A stretch of DNA of 64,000 nucleotides from Leisingera sp. ANG-M7 (GCF_000813965.1 NZ_JWLI01000004.1:1-64000); one strand, 5' to 3'; shown: positions 33,806-42,525, numbered from the stretch's first letter. Translations and numbers: made by a program. The notes: generated by a model from the letters alone, not told the origin.

Positions 33806-34743
33806 CCATCATGGAGTGGCTCATTCCTCACACCGCCAAGGCAAATGGCCAGCCGGTGCCGCTCGGCTACTGGGAGGCAGGTGATCCGGCTGCCCATCCC
33901 GTTGTCCTCTTGGTCGGGCTAGGCATGCAGGCGATCGAGTGGCCCGCGGATTTTATCCGGCAGCTGTCGGAAACCCGCCGGGTCATCTGCATTGACAACC
34001 GCGATGCTGGACAGTCGCCGCGCTGCGGTGAAGACAGCGAGCCGCTTGCTGCTGGGATCTGGATGCAGGGCGATACCGCGGCCGCCCAGGATCTGGCCCC
34101 GTATTCCCTTTTTGACATGCGGGATGATGTCCTGGCGCTGCTGGACCGCCTGCAGGTCGGCACCTTCGACATCATCGGGTTCTCCATGGGCGGCATGATC
34201 AGCCAGCTGGTTGCTGCCGCTGCAGGCCCGCGGGCCAGCCGCTTTGTACAGCTGGCCAGCAACGACGGAACCGCCGAAGTCGATGGAGACGCGAATTCCA
34301 AGTGCCGGATGGCGCGTCTGTTCACCCGGCCTTCGGATCCGGAACTGATCCGGGCATACCTGCTGGAGGACGCCTTGGCCTATGGCGCTGGCCGCATCAC
34401 CGACACGCCGGAGCTGCGGCGTGAAGTCGATGTAATTTACGCTGCAGGATACTCTTGCGGCGGTGCAGCACGTCATGCCTTGGCAGTCCTGACCACACCG
34501 GATCGGCGGCAGCTGCTCAAGTCAATCCAAAGCCAGACGCTGGTTCTGCACGGCGACCGCGACAGCTGCATTTCCCCGCAGCGGGGTGCGGCAGCGGCAG
34601 CTCTGATCCCGGAGGCCCGCTTCGACCCGCTGCCGGGCGTCGGACATGTGTTGGACCGCATGATGTGTGATGCCGCCCTAAACTGGCTGGAGCCGGCTGC
34701 AGGCACAAGGACAAGAATTGGAGAAATCCATGGAGTGGCTTGA
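33802..34743 (+). CDS. Alpha/beta hydrolase inserted in the cho operon
   Basis: 313 residues from ATG 33802, overlapping the choX stop; an in-frame ATG at 33811 is also possible. The triad is Ser in IIGFSMGGMI at about 132, Asp in LHGDRDSCIS at about 252, and His in GVGHVLDRM. RVICIDNRDAGQSPRC marks the oxyanion-side loop of the epoxide-hydrolase/aromatic-esterase branch. Its 3' end overlaps choW by 14 bp. Canonical cho operons run choX-choW-choV without it. It may release choline from an ester such as acetylcholine or a sulfate- or acyl-choline, but no substrate can be read. Confidence 0.75.
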   Translation: MTIMEWLIPHTAKANGQPVPLGYWEAGDPAAHPVVLLVGLGMQAIEWPADFIRQLSETRRVICIDNRDAGQSPRCGEDSEPLAAGIWMQGDTAAAQDLAPYSLFDMRDDVLALLDRLQVGTFDIIGFSMGGMISQLVAAAAGPRASRFVQLASNDGTAEVDGDANSKCRMARLFTRPSDPELIRAYLLEDALAYGAGRITDTPELRREVDVIYAAGYSCGGAARHALAVLTTPDRRQLLKSIQSQTLVLHGDRDSCISPQRGAAAAALIPEARFDPLPGVGHVLDRMMCDAALNWLEPAAGTRTRIGEIHGVA

Positions 34744-35563
34744 AACACATAAGATCCCGGTCGGCCATTGGGCAAAGCTGATGGTCGACTGGCTGACCGG
34801 CAACATGGCCTGGTTCTTTGACGGGCTGTCAGAGGTGATCGGAGCCATCGTCGCAGGCACCCTTTGGCTGCTGCAAATGCCGCATCCGCTGGTGCTGGTC
34901 GGCCTGGTTTCAGGGCTGGCCTGGTATTTGCACCGCTCGCTGGCCTTGACTGCCTTTGCGGCACTAGGACTGCTTCTGGTCATCAATCAGGGGTACTGGA
35001 TCGAGACCACAGAAACACTGTCTCTGGTACTCGCGGCAACCACTATGTCGATGCTGATCGGCGTGCCTGGCGGGGTTCTGGCTGCCGGGCGGCCTTGGCT
35101 CTACCGGCTTCTGCAGCCGCTTCTGGACCTGATGCAGACGATCCCCACCTTCGTCTACCTGATCCCGGCGCTGGTGCTGTTTGGTCTCGGTGCGGTTCCG
35201 GCCCTGATTGCAACAGTTGTGTTTGCCGTCCCCGCCCCGATCCGGCTGACTTACCTTGGCATCTCCTCAACGCCGCATGCACTGGTGGAAACGGCGGATG
35301 CCTTTGGTGCCACCCCGGCCATGGTGCTGTGGAAGGTGAAGCTGCCCTGGGCCATGCCTCAGATCCTGGCCGGGCTGACGCAGACCATCATGCTGTCGCT
35401 GTCGATGGTCGTGGTGGCCGCGCTTGTCGGCGCCAGCGGGCTGGGCGTTCCCACCCTGCGCGCGCTCAACCAGGTCAATGTCGGCAAGGGCTTCGAAGTT
35501 GGCATTGTCATTGTTATCGTTGCGATCCTTCTGGACCGCCTGCTGAAAGCCGGGAGGAGCTGA
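34730..35563 (+). CDS. choW: Choline ABC transporter permease
   Basis: 277 residues from ATG 34730, with GGAG 8 bp upstream inside the hydrolase gene. The N-terminus MEWLETHKIPVGHWAK is typical of ChoW. Several membrane segments follow, and the EAA-type loop lies around DAFGATPAMVLWKVKLPWAMPQI at about 200. It forms the channel of the choline importer with ChoX and ChoV. Its stop is 1 bp before the choV ATG. Confidence 0.9.
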   Translation: MEWLETHKIPVGHWAKLMVDWLTGNMAWFFDGLSEVIGAIVAGTLWLLQMPHPLVLVGLVSGLAWYLHRSLALTAFAALGLLLVINQGYWIETTETLSLVLAATTMSMLIGVPGGVLAAGRPWLYRLLQPLLDLMQTIPTFVYLIPALVLFGLGAVPALIATVVFAVPAPIRLTYLGISSTPHALVETADAFGATPAMVLWKVKLPWAMPQILAGLTQTIMLSLSMVVVAALVGASGLGVPTLRALNQVNVGKGFEVGIVIVIVAILLDRLLKAGRS

Positions 35564-35564
35564 C

Positions 35565-36596
35565 ATGGCACAGCCGGTCATCAAATTCGAAAACGCCAGC
35601 ATTGTGTTCGGCGACAATCCGAAGTCCGCCCTGCCGCTGATGGACGCGGGCCTGAGCCGGGAAGAGGTCCGGGCCGAAAGCGGGCAGATCCTGGGGGTCC
35701 ACAACTGTTCGCTCGAGGTGCAGGAAGGTGAGATCGTGGTTCTTATGGGCCTGTCCGGCTCCGGCAAATCAACCCTGCTGCGCGCCTCCAACAGGCTCAA
35801 TCCGCTGGCTGCCGGCACCGTGCATCTGAGCAGCAAGAGCGGGCTTGTGGACCTCGCCGCCGCCTCTGCCGCAGAATTGCGGAGCCTCCGCCGCCATGAC
35901 GTGTCGATGGTGTTTCAGCAGTTTGGCCTGCTGCCCTGGCGCAGCGTGCTGGAAAACGCGGCCTTCGGGTTAGAGGCTGCCGGTGTGCCACGGGAGGAGC
36001 GGCTTCAGCGGGCCATGCGGCAGCTGGAGAAGGTGCATCTTGGGCAATGGGCCAACACCAATGTCTCTGAGCTTTCGGGCGGTATGCAGCAGCGGGTGGG
36101 CTTGGCCCGCGCCTTTGCCACCGACGCGCCGCTCCTGCTGATGGATGAGCCGTTCTCGGCGCTGGACCCGCTGATCCGCAACGAGCTGCAAGACGAACTG
36201 CTGGAGCTTCAAGCGGATCTGAAAAAGACGATCCTTTTCGTCAGCCACGATCTGGACGAGGCGATCAAGCTGGGCAACCGGATTGCGATCATGGAGGGCG
36301 GCCGCATCGTGCAGTTGGGCACACCGCAGGAAATCGTGCTGAAGCCAGCGACAGACTATGTGCGGAACTTCGTCTCCCACATGAACCCGATGAACGTCCT
36401 TCATGCGGCCGAAATCATGAAGCCGGTCAACGGTACCATCCCCTCCGGCGCGCGGGTGCGCGATGCCGGCACGACGGTAAAGGATCTGATGCGAGCGCAG
36501 CTGAACGACGGCGGAGAGTACTTCGTGTCCAATGGCAGCAACATCATTGGCAGGCTGGATCATTCCGATATCTTCAAGGCACTGCTGCGCGAATAG
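35565..36596 (+). CDS. choV: Choline ABC transporter ATP-binding protein
   Basis: 343 residues. Walker A is GLSGSGKST at about 62-70, signature LSGGMQQR at about 166, Walker B LLLMDEPFSALD, and H loop FVSHDLDEA. The N-terminal extension before Walker A (about 45 residues, ending in VHNCSLEVQEGEIV) and C-terminal extension past residue 260 are typical of ChoV/ProV-type subunits. Last gene of the choX-hydrolase-choW-choV operon. Confidence 0.9.
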   Translation: MAQPVIKFENASIVFGDNPKSALPLMDAGLSREEVRAESGQILGVHNCSLEVQEGEIVVLMGLSGSGKSTLLRASNRLNPLAAGTVHLSSKSGLVDLAAASAAELRSLRRHDVSMVFQQFGLLPWRSVLENAAFGLEAAGVPREERLQRAMRQLEKVHLGQWANTNVSELSGGMQQRVGLARAFATDAPLLLMDEPFSALDPLIRNELQDELLELQADLKKTILFVSHDLDEAIKLGNRIAIMEGGRIVQLGTPQEIVLKPATDYVRNFVSHMNPMNVLHAAEIMKPVNGTIPSGARVRDAGTTVKDLMRAQLNDGGEYFVSNGSNIIGRLDHSDIFKALLRE

Positions 36597-36692
36597 CGCA
36601 GCAGGCTTTCCCGGCATATGCCGAATTTTTGCAGTTCAAAAACAAAGACATAGCACACCGGTCTATTTTTCTTGAGTGGTGCGGCTTGATTA

Positions 36693-36708
36693 ATCCCTAA
36701 CTAGGGAT
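36693..36708. promoter_or_regulatory. Dyad operator upstream of the marR-type gene
   Basis: A perfect 7-bp inverted repeat ATCCCTA-AC-TAGGGAT sits 12 bp before the ATG of the MarR-family gene, in an AT-rich promoter-like stretch. Size and location are those of a MarR-dimer operator for autoregulation of the three-gene operon. Confidence 0.65.
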
Positions 36709-36720
36709 AAATATCAAGGC

Positions 36721-37185
36721 ATGAAACGAGACACACATGACCGCGAAAACATGGCGCTGGTTCTGGCCCTCCTGCGCAGCGCCCAGCAGTTCCACCGGGC
36801 AATCGGCCCAGAGTTCCGGGCCGCAGGCCTGACCGCATCGCAATGGGACGTGCTGGAAACCCTCAGCAACAAGGGCCCGATGACGGTGAATACACTGCTG
36901 GAACGGGCACTTGGAACCTCCGGCAACCTGGATGTGGTGATCAAGAACCTGATCCGCTCCGGGCTTGTCGAAAAAACGGTCAGTGATGCGGACCGGCGCA
37001 GCCGCGTCCTGTCCCTGACAGTAGAAGGCAGGACAAAGGTTGAGACTTTCCTGCCCATTCACAACGCCGCATTGGCGGAGATTTTTGAAGGCCTGTCCGC
37101 TGACGGCAAGCGACAAACTATCCGAACGCTAAATCAGCTCCGCCGCAGCATGAACTACCCCCGAAAGGACCAATTCAATGAGTAA
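36721..37185 (+). CDS. MarR-family transcriptional regulator
   Basis: 154 residues. The winged helix (about 35-105) contains LTASQWDVLETLSNKGPMTVNTLLERAL, a LDVVIKNLIRSGLV recognition helix, and the DRRSRVLSLT wing motif. It overlaps the next gene, for a small membrane protein, by 8 bp, with a YdhR-like gene following. It probably represses its own operon through the dyad at 36693-36708; the inducer may be a phenolic or oxidant, as for many MarR proteins. Confidence 0.87.
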   Translation: MKRDTHDRENMALVLALLRSAQQFHRAIGPEFRAAGLTASQWDVLETLSNKGPMTVNTLLERALGTSGNLDVVIKNLIRSGLVEKTVSDADRRSRVLSLTVEGRTKVETFLPIHNAALAEIFEGLSADGKRQTIRTLNQLRRSMNYPRKDQFNE

Positions 37186-37552
37186 CCGCACCTTCCTGAC
37201 AACGCACAGCGTGATCTACGCTTTCTTCGCTCTGGCGTTGTTTTTTGCGCCCGGCCTGCTGTGGCCGAACTATGGTGTTGAGCTGAACGACCGCTACGCC
37301 TGGTTTCTGTCACAGCACAACAGCATCTTTCTCGGCGGCATCGCCGTCATCAGCTTCCTGTTTCGCGATGCGCCCTCCGGCAGCGGCGAGGGCCGCAAGA
37401 TCCTGACCGGCCTGATGTGGACCAACCTGCTGGGCCTCGCTGTCACTTTCTACGCCGGTGCCGCAGGTATTTTCACCGGCTTTGGCTGGTCGGATCCGGC
37501 GTTCTTCGCCCTGCTCTCGGCTCTCTGCTTCCTGCAGCTCCGCAAGGGCTGA
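37178..37552 (+). CDS. Small four-helix membrane protein
   Basis: 124 residues with four hydrophobic segments: VIYAFFALALFFAPGLLW, SIFLGGIAVISFLF, LLGLAVTFYAGAAGIF and AFFALLSALCFLQL. No catalytic motif is visible. Lying between a MarR regulator and a YdhR-type monooxygenase gene, it is probably part of a small stress-response unit. Its start overlaps marR, with an AAAGGA site inside that gene. Confidence 0.7.
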   Translation: MSNRTFLTTHSVIYAFFALALFFAPGLLWPNYGVELNDRYAWFLSQHNSIFLGGIAVISFLFRDAPSGSGEGRKILTGLMWTNLLGLAVTFYAGAAGIFTGFGWSDPAFFALLSALCFLQLRKG

Positions 37553-37612
37553 GCCCGCCCCAATGCAATCTCAACCACACGTTTCTCGCAACTCCTTAAG
37601 AAGGACTAAATC

Positions 37613-37921
37613 ATGAGCACTCAGAAAATCTGGGACATCCATCTGACCTACGATGGCCCCGTCACCGAAGATTTCCTCCAAGGCGCCAAACAGCTAGCCG
37701 AAAGCATCGCCCAGGAACCCGGCGTTGTCTGGAAAATCTGGACCCATGAGGCCGGCACCAATCACTTCGGCTCCACCTATCTGTTCAAGGATCTACAGCA
37801 GTTGGAGGCCTACAAGGCCATGCACATTCCGCGATTGAACGCGATCGGCATCAAAGTTGTCAGCGACCATGTGTTTGACGTGATGGAAGAGCTCAGCCAG
37901 ATCAACCGCGCGCCAGTTTAA
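37613..37921 (+). CDS. YdhR-like putative monooxygenase
   Basis: 102 residues of the ferredoxin-like dimeric alpha/beta-barrel family to which E. coli YdhR belongs. The pattern KIWDIHLTYDG, EPGVVWKIWTHEAGTNHFG, then YLFKDLQQLEAYKAMH matches closely. Such proteins are small cofactor-free enzymes with loosely defined aromatic substrates. Third gene of the MarR operon, behind AAGAAGGA and followed by a strong hairpin. Confidence 0.8.
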   Translation: MSTQKIWDIHLTYDGPVTEDFLQGAKQLAESIAQEPGVVWKIWTHEAGTNHFGSTYLFKDLQQLEAYKAMHIPRLNAIGIKVVSDHVFDVMEELSQINRAPV

Positions 37922-37953
37922 ACAAGTTTTAAACCTGGTTCGCTAAACTCTAG

Positions 37954-37982
37954 CGCCTCTCCTGACTGCAACAGGAGAGGCG
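37954..37982 (+). terminator. Hairpin ending the MarR-YdhR operon
   Basis: An 11-bp perfect stem (CGCCTCTCCTG with CAGGAGAGGCG) and a 7-nt loop lie 33 bp past the YdhR-like stop, between convergent genes. There is no T-run, so the termination mechanism is uncertain. Confidence 0.55.
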
Positions 37983-38059
37983 TACAAAATCCGGGTTCCT
38001 TCAGCAGGAGCTTCGCACCGGTGGCTTGATTACGAAAGCCATTTAGCCCTGCCAAATCG

Positions 38060-39196
38060 CTAACTCAGTAATTCGCGTGCAATGATGGTTCGCTGGATCT
38101 CCGATGATCCCTCGTAAATCCGGAAGATCCGCAAGTCGCGCAAGTAGCGTTCCAACGGGAAATCACGGGTATAGCCATAGCCGCCGTGAATCTGCAGCGC
38201 CCGGTCCGCAATACGCCACGCAGCCTCACTGGCAAAAAGCTTGGCGAATGCAGACTCCGACGAATAACGCTCACCAGTGACCCGCTTGCGGGCGGCTTGC
38301 AGCCCCAATGCCCGCGCCGCGGCCAGTTCGGTGGCACTGTCGGCCAGCATCCACTGCAGCCCCTGGTAATGGCCGATCGGCCGTCCGCCGACCTCACGTT
38401 CCTTGGCATAGGACACAGCCGCATCCAGTGCGGCGCGCGCAATGCCAGTGGCCTGCGCGGCCACTTCGATACGGCCGTTATCCAGCACCTTCATCGCGGT
38501 TCGGAAACCGGTACCCTCCTCGCCCAGCCGGTTTTCCGCGGGCACATGGCAATCAAACGAGATCGGAAACACGTGGCCGCCGCGCAGCCCCATGGTCTCC
38601 TCATGTTTGCCGATCTCCACCCCAGCGGTTTTGGCCGGTTCCACCACAAAGGCGCTGACCCCGCGGGCGCCGGCTGCGCTGTCGGTCTTGGCATAGACCA
38701 CGATAAAATCTGCATCACCCGCATTGGAGATGAAGCATTTGGAGCCCTTCAACCGGTAGCCGTCGCCTTCGCGGGCGGCGGTACTGCGCATATCAGCAGG
38801 GTTGGAACCCGCCATCGGCTCAGTCAGCGCGAAGGCGCCAAGTGCCTCACCCGCTGCGGCGGCCGGGAGGAAGCGCTGTTTGAGCGCCTCATCCCCGCCC
38901 AGGAGCAGCGAATCCGTCGCCAGGAAGTGCGCCGTCAGCATCGAAGCGGTGGAGCCACAGGCGCCTGCGATAGACTCCACTGCACCGTACAGAGCTGGCC
39001 CGGACAGACCGATGCCGCCATAGGTTTCGGGCAAGTTCATGCCCATGATGCCCATTTCTGCCAGTGCCGGGCGGTGCAGGGTTGCAAACTGCCCCTTGGC
39101 GTCGAGAGCGGCAGCGGCCGGTTCCAGCACCTCGCTGGAAAACCGTTCGATCTGGCCGATGACGGCCTGTTCTTCGCTGTTCAGATCGCCGATCAT
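38060..39196 (-). CDS. Acyl-CoA dehydrogenase
   Basis: 378 residues, full family length. FAD/substrate motifs are FALTEPMAGSNPADM at about 118 and KCFISNAGDADF at about 150. The catalytic glutamate is in IYEGSSEIQR near the C-terminus, and QIHGGYGYTRDFPLERYLRD is the usual signature. It oxidises a short or branched acyl-CoA with electron-transferring flavoprotein as acceptor; chain length cannot be read. Its start overlaps the CoA-transferase stop (ATGA), so the two act in one pathway activating and desaturating an organic acid. Confidence 0.9.
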   Translation of the reverse strand: MIGDLNSEEQAVIGQIERFSSEVLEPAAAALDAKGQFATLHRPALAEMGIMGMNLPETYGGIGLSGPALYGAVESIAGACGSTASMLTAHFLATDSLLLGGDEALKQRFLPAAAAGEALGAFALTEPMAGSNPADMRSTAAREGDGYRLKGSKCFISNAGDADFIVVYAKTDSAAGARGVSAFVVEPAKTAGVEIGKHEETMGLRGGHVFPISFDCHVPAENRLGEEGTGFRTAMKVLDNGRIEVAAQATGIARAALDAAVSYAKEREVGGRPIGHYQGLQWMLADSATELAAARALGLQAARKRVTGERYSSESAFAKLFASEAAWRIADRALQIHGGYGYTRDFPLERYLRDLRIFRIYEGSSEIQRTIIARELLS

Positions 39197-40368
39197 TTGG
39201 CCTCTCCTTCCTGTAACTGTTGTAGAATTTCCTGTGTGTGCGCGCCCAGTTCCGGGGCCGCCTGCCGGTGTCCTCTTGCCGCTCCACTGAAGTGGACCGG
39301 CTGTTCAGGAACGGTGAGTTCACCGAGAACAGGATGATCCACTGGGGACGCCAGCCCGCGTGCATGCGCCTGTGGCGAGGCCCAGGCCTCACCTACGGAA
39401 CACAGGGCTGCGGCCGGAATGCCTGACTCGGACAGAGCCGCCACAGCGTCCTGCGCGCAGCGCGCGGCGGCCCAGTTTTCGATATGCCGGGCCAGAGCCG
39501 GTTCATTCTGACGCCGCAACGCGTCACTGGCGAAACGCTCGTCGCCCGCCAGTTCCGGCGCGCCAATAGCCGCTGCGAAGCGCGCAAACAGCCGGTCGTT
39601 CAGCACCGCAACAGAAAAACTGCCCTCTTTAGCCGGATAAGTGCCAAATGGCGCCGAAAGCGCGTGTTTGCTGCCCGTCCGCTTTGGCGTCTCACCCGCC
39701 ATCAGCGCCCGGCAAGCCGCCACCGGCATCATCGACACCAGCGAGTCGAAAAGCGCCAGATCAACATGCCGTCCGCGGCCGCTGCGTGAACGGTCGAACA
39801 GCGCCACCATAGCCCCAAATGCAGCGAACATGCCGCCCGCCACATCGGCAAGGGCGTCACCGGCCATCATCGGCGAGCCGTCCGGATCACCGGTCATTTC
39901 CATCAAGCCGCTCATCGCTTGGATGATTATGTCATAGGCAGGCAGCATCCGGTTCGGACCGGTCTGTCCAAAGCCGGAAACCGAGACATAGACCAGTTGC
40001 GGACAAGCTTTGCACAATTCCTCTGCGCCTAGCCCGAACCGATCCATCACACCGGGGCGGAAGTTCTCGATCAGCACGTCGCAATCTGCCGCCAACGCCC
40101 GTGCCGCCGCCGCGCCTTTCGCGGATTTCAGATCCAGAACGATGGATTTTTTACCCCGGTTCACCGACAGGAACAGCAGGCTCTCGCCTTCCTTGAACGG
40201 GCCGATATGGCGGTAGTCGTCGCCTGCAGGGGGCTCAACCTTGATTACTTCCGCGCCCAGATCAGCCATCAGCGCCGTGCAGTAAGGCCCGGCCAGAACG
40301 CGGGAGAAGTCCAACACCCGAACTCCTTCGAGCGGCCTGCGGCCTGCCGTTTTGTCATCTTTGAACAT
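39193..40368 (-). CDS. Class III CoA-transferase (CaiB/BaiF family)
   Basis: 391 residues. GVRVLDFSRVLAGPYCTALMADLGAEVIKVE is the family N-terminus; the catalytic aspartate is expected in GDALADVAGGMFA at about 175. These enzymes move CoA between an acyl-CoA donor and a carboxylic acid. It is followed by an acyl-CoA dehydrogenase and divergent from a LysR gene, suggesting an inducible pathway for a carboxylic acid. CaiB itself acts on carnitine; nearby choline transport is suggestive but carnitine-specific genes are absent. Confidence 0.88.
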   Translation of the reverse strand: MFKDDKTAGRRPLEGVRVLDFSRVLAGPYCTALMADLGAEVIKVEPPAGDDYRHIGPFKEGESLLFLSVNRGKKSIVLDLKSAKGAAAARALAADCDVLIENFRPGVMDRFGLGAEELCKACPQLVYVSVSGFGQTGPNRMLPAYDIIIQAMSGLMEMTGDPDGSPMMAGDALADVAGGMFAAFGAMVALFDRSRSGRGRHVDLALFDSLVSMMPVAACRALMAGETPKRTGSKHALSAPFGTYPAKEGSFSVAVLNDRLFARFAAAIGAPELAGDERFASDALRRQNEPALARHIENWAAARCAQDAVAALSESGIPAAALCSVGEAWASPQAHARGLASPVDHPVLGELTVPEQPVHFSGAARGHRQAAPELGAHTQEILQQLQEGEAK

Positions 40369-40411
40369 GCATCCACCTTCAATTGCTTGCTGGAGGATAG
40401 CGTTCGATCAG

Positions 40412-40427
40412 GTATTGTATGAAATAC
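40412..40427. promoter_or_regulatory. LysR-type dyad between CoA-transferase and LysR genes
   Basis: GTATT-N6-AATAC, a 16-bp inverted repeat, lies in the 85-bp divergent region 27 bp before the LysR start. Location and AT-rich dyad shape fit a LysR-type regulator site controlling both genes. Confidence 0.45.
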
Positions 40428-40453
40428 GAGATTGATATGAAGGGTATTCCCGT

Positions 40454-41350
40454 TTGAATATACCATTGAATTTCCGCCAAGTCGAAATCCTGCTGGCTGT
40501 CTCGGACACTGGAAGCACCGCCGCCGCAAGCCGCGTCCTGAACACCTCGCAGCCCTCGGTTTCGCTGGCCATCGCCCGCTGTGAGGAGGTGTTCGGACAG
40601 AAGCTCTTTATCCGCATTCCCGGCCGCGGGATGGAGCTGACCCCGTTCGGGCGGCACAAGATTGCCCAGCTGCGCGAACTTGAGAAGCAGGCGCGATGGG
40701 TACTGAGCGGCGGCGAAGGAACACCGGAGTTCCTAAACCTCGGGGTGTTTTCCACCCTCGGCCCGCGCTATGCGCCGCAGTTGGTACGCCGCTTCCTGGA
40801 AACCCACCCCGACTCCGAAGTCCGCATCCTTGAAGGTGACCTGCAAACGCTGTTCGACTGGCTCAGCGAAGGCCGGATTGACATGGCGCTGCTTTATGAC
40901 TTCGGCATTCCGTCTGACTTTGTCATCACACCTCTGATGCCGGCGGAGCCCTATACCCTACTGCCCCAGGGACACAGGCTGGCACAGCAGCCCAATGTCA
41001 ACGCCGAAGACCTGGCGCAGGAACCAGTCATCCTGATGAATCTGCCCCACAGCCGCAGTTATTTTCTGTCCCTTCTGCAAAGCACCAAGGGTTCAGTGCA
41101 GGTGGCCCACGAAACCAGCTCAATCGAAATGCTGCGGTCAATGGTTGCCAACGGGTTCGGCGTTGGTCTGCTGGCCACCGATCTGCAGGATGCCCCCTGT
41201 TATGATGGTAGCCCATTGATCCGGGTCCCCCTTTCCGGCAATCCACCCCTTCATCAGATTGCTCTTGCCCATCGTGGAGCAGCTCTAAAGCGGCCAATTA
41301 TCCAGGCTTTCACCGCCTTTGCAGAAGCTTTTTTCAATCAGTACCACTGA
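40454..41350 (+). CDS. LysR-family transcriptional regulator
   Basis: 298 residues from TTG 40454, with AAGGG upstream. The helix-turn-helix lies at about 6-63 (FRQVEILLAVSDTGSTAAASRVLNTSQPSVSLAI-type sequence), followed by a two-lobed effector domain. It is divergent from the CoA-transferase/acyl-CoA dehydrogenase pair and therefore its probable regulator, likely responding to the acid or its CoA ester. Confidence 0.86.
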   Translation: MNIPLNFRQVEILLAVSDTGSTAAASRVLNTSQPSVSLAIARCEEVFGQKLFIRIPGRGMELTPFGRHKIAQLRELEKQARWVLSGGEGTPEFLNLGVFSTLGPRYAPQLVRRFLETHPDSEVRILEGDLQTLFDWLSEGRIDMALLYDFGIPSDFVITPLMPAEPYTLLPQGHRLAQQPNVNAEDLAQEPVILMNLPHSRSYFLSLLQSTKGSVQVAHETSSIEMLRSMVANGFGVGLLATDLQDAPCYDGSPLIRVPLSGNPPLHQIALAHRGAALKRPIIQAFTAFAEAFFNQYH

Positions 41351-41733
41351 GAGTAAGGCTCCACTCCAGCGCAGCTCCACTACAACGTGGATTTCGGTTT
41401 CCCATCCTGCCTGCGCCTGGTGCATTCGGCCCAAATCCGCCTTTCAACACGGTGTCTGGATTCTGCACGCGCGTCCGCACTGTGCGAGTTCACCGAGTCC
41501 GAAACCTCGCGGCCGCAGCGAACGGCCGGAACGGCGGACAGCGCCGCAGCATAGAACTTCGGCTGGTTGCGTCAGACGGCCGAGTTTGCAAAGGGCGCAT
41601 TCTGCGCATCTCTGCCCTTGGTGCTGACCGCAGCATTGGGGGCAGCGCGCCAAGGCGATTTAATGGCCACTTTTTAGGAAGTTAGCCAAAATATTTCGCA
41701 CCGGCAGCATCTTTTGCGTGACGCCCTGCGCCA
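41351..41733. other. Gene-free GC-rich stretch, probably decayed DNA
   Basis: No supported gene in about 380 bp. Short open frames on both strands are Cys/Arg-rich and low-complexity, without ribosome-binding sites. The neighbouring metallophosphoesterase remnant suggests this is a decaying insertion site. Confidence 0.35.
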
Positions 41734-42057
41734 ATGCACGACTACGATATGATTTCGAAGGCGGCGTCGGAAAGCGACATGCTCGACGTGGACCTGGTAC
41801 AGCCGCGCTACTCCGTTTTGATTTCACCAGAGGATACGATCGCAGTTCATCTGGATCATCGGCAATGGTTGAGGGAACGCGTTGCAGCGCCACATTTCGC
41901 AGCCGGAGGACGTACATTCGTTGTCACGCACCATGGCCCGCACCTGTCCGCTGCTGAGGCCAAAGACAAGCTCGCCCGGCCTTCCACTCCGACAGCTTGT
42001 TCAAGACTTAGAATGCTTGGGGGAACAATTAGAAAGGGCGCTCATTGGGCGCCCTAA
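41734..42057 (+). pseudogene. Metallophosphoesterase fragment
   Basis: A 107-codon frame whose first 85 residues resemble the middle of bacterial calcineurin-like phosphoesterases: MHDYDMIS, then the SPEDTIAVHLDHRQWL helix and GRTFVVTHHGPH, which carries the metal-binding His pair. The N-terminal metal motifs (DxH, GDxxD, GNHE) and the final GHTH motif are both missing, and a TGA lies directly upstream in frame. The last 20 residues lose the resemblance. It is an internal remnant. Confidence 0.6.
42035..42055 (-). terminator. Hairpin downstream of the NDUFS4-like gene
   Basis: A 7-bp stem AGGGCGC/GCGCCCT with a 7-nt loop lies about 75 bp past the minus-strand gene's stop. On that strand it is followed by TTTCTAATTGTT, a moderate T-rich tail. 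Confidence 0.55.
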
Positions 42058-42130
42058 AAGTCCTTGAAAACATGCCTCGGCCGGATCTTGTGGCCTATTC
42101 GGCCGCAACTTGATTCCGATTTACACAGCC

Positions 42131-42442
42131 TCAGTGGGTCCAAGGACTACGGCGGCTGGTGGCGAAGTTTTCGCCATAACCGCCAGCGCGGATGTTGGCC
42201 TTGCGCACCTTCGGCTCGACAACCAACGCGTCGATGCCGTGGTCCTCGGCGTATTCCACCGCTGCTTCCTTGCTCTCAAACCGCAGTTTGACCTGCGCCT
42301 GGGTGTCGGTGGAGGAGGTCCAGCCCATCAGCGGGTCCACTTCGCGGGCCGAGGCCGGTGCAAATTCCAGCACCCATTTCCGCGTCTTGGCCATTCCGGA
42401 TGTCATGGCGTTGCGTGCCGGCCGGTAAATCCGCGCTTGCAT
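42131..42442 (-). CDS. ETC complex I subunit, NDUFS4-like accessory protein
   Basis: 103 residues. [13 protein letters not shown], the KWVLEFAP strand, [16 protein letters not shown] and the aromatic/basic C-terminus are the known features of the alphaproteobacterial homologue of the mitochondrial NDUFS4 (18 kDa) subunit, which stabilises the electron-input module of NADH:ubiquinone oxidoreductase. It stands apart from any nuo operon, as is usual in this group. It is 83 bp downstream of a GST gene on the same strand. Confidence 0.88.
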   Translation of the reverse strand: MQARIYRPARNAMTSGMAKTRKWVLEFAPASAREVDPLMGWTSSTDTQAQVKLRFESKEAAVEYAEDHGIDALVVEPKVRKANIRAGGYGENFATSRRSPWTH

Positions 42443-42525
42443 GGGCTGTCTCCCGCTTGAGTCTCAAATCCAGCGCTTTTATGCGCCGGATGCGGCTCTG
42501 CGGCAAGGTGGCATTTTGAACAGGG

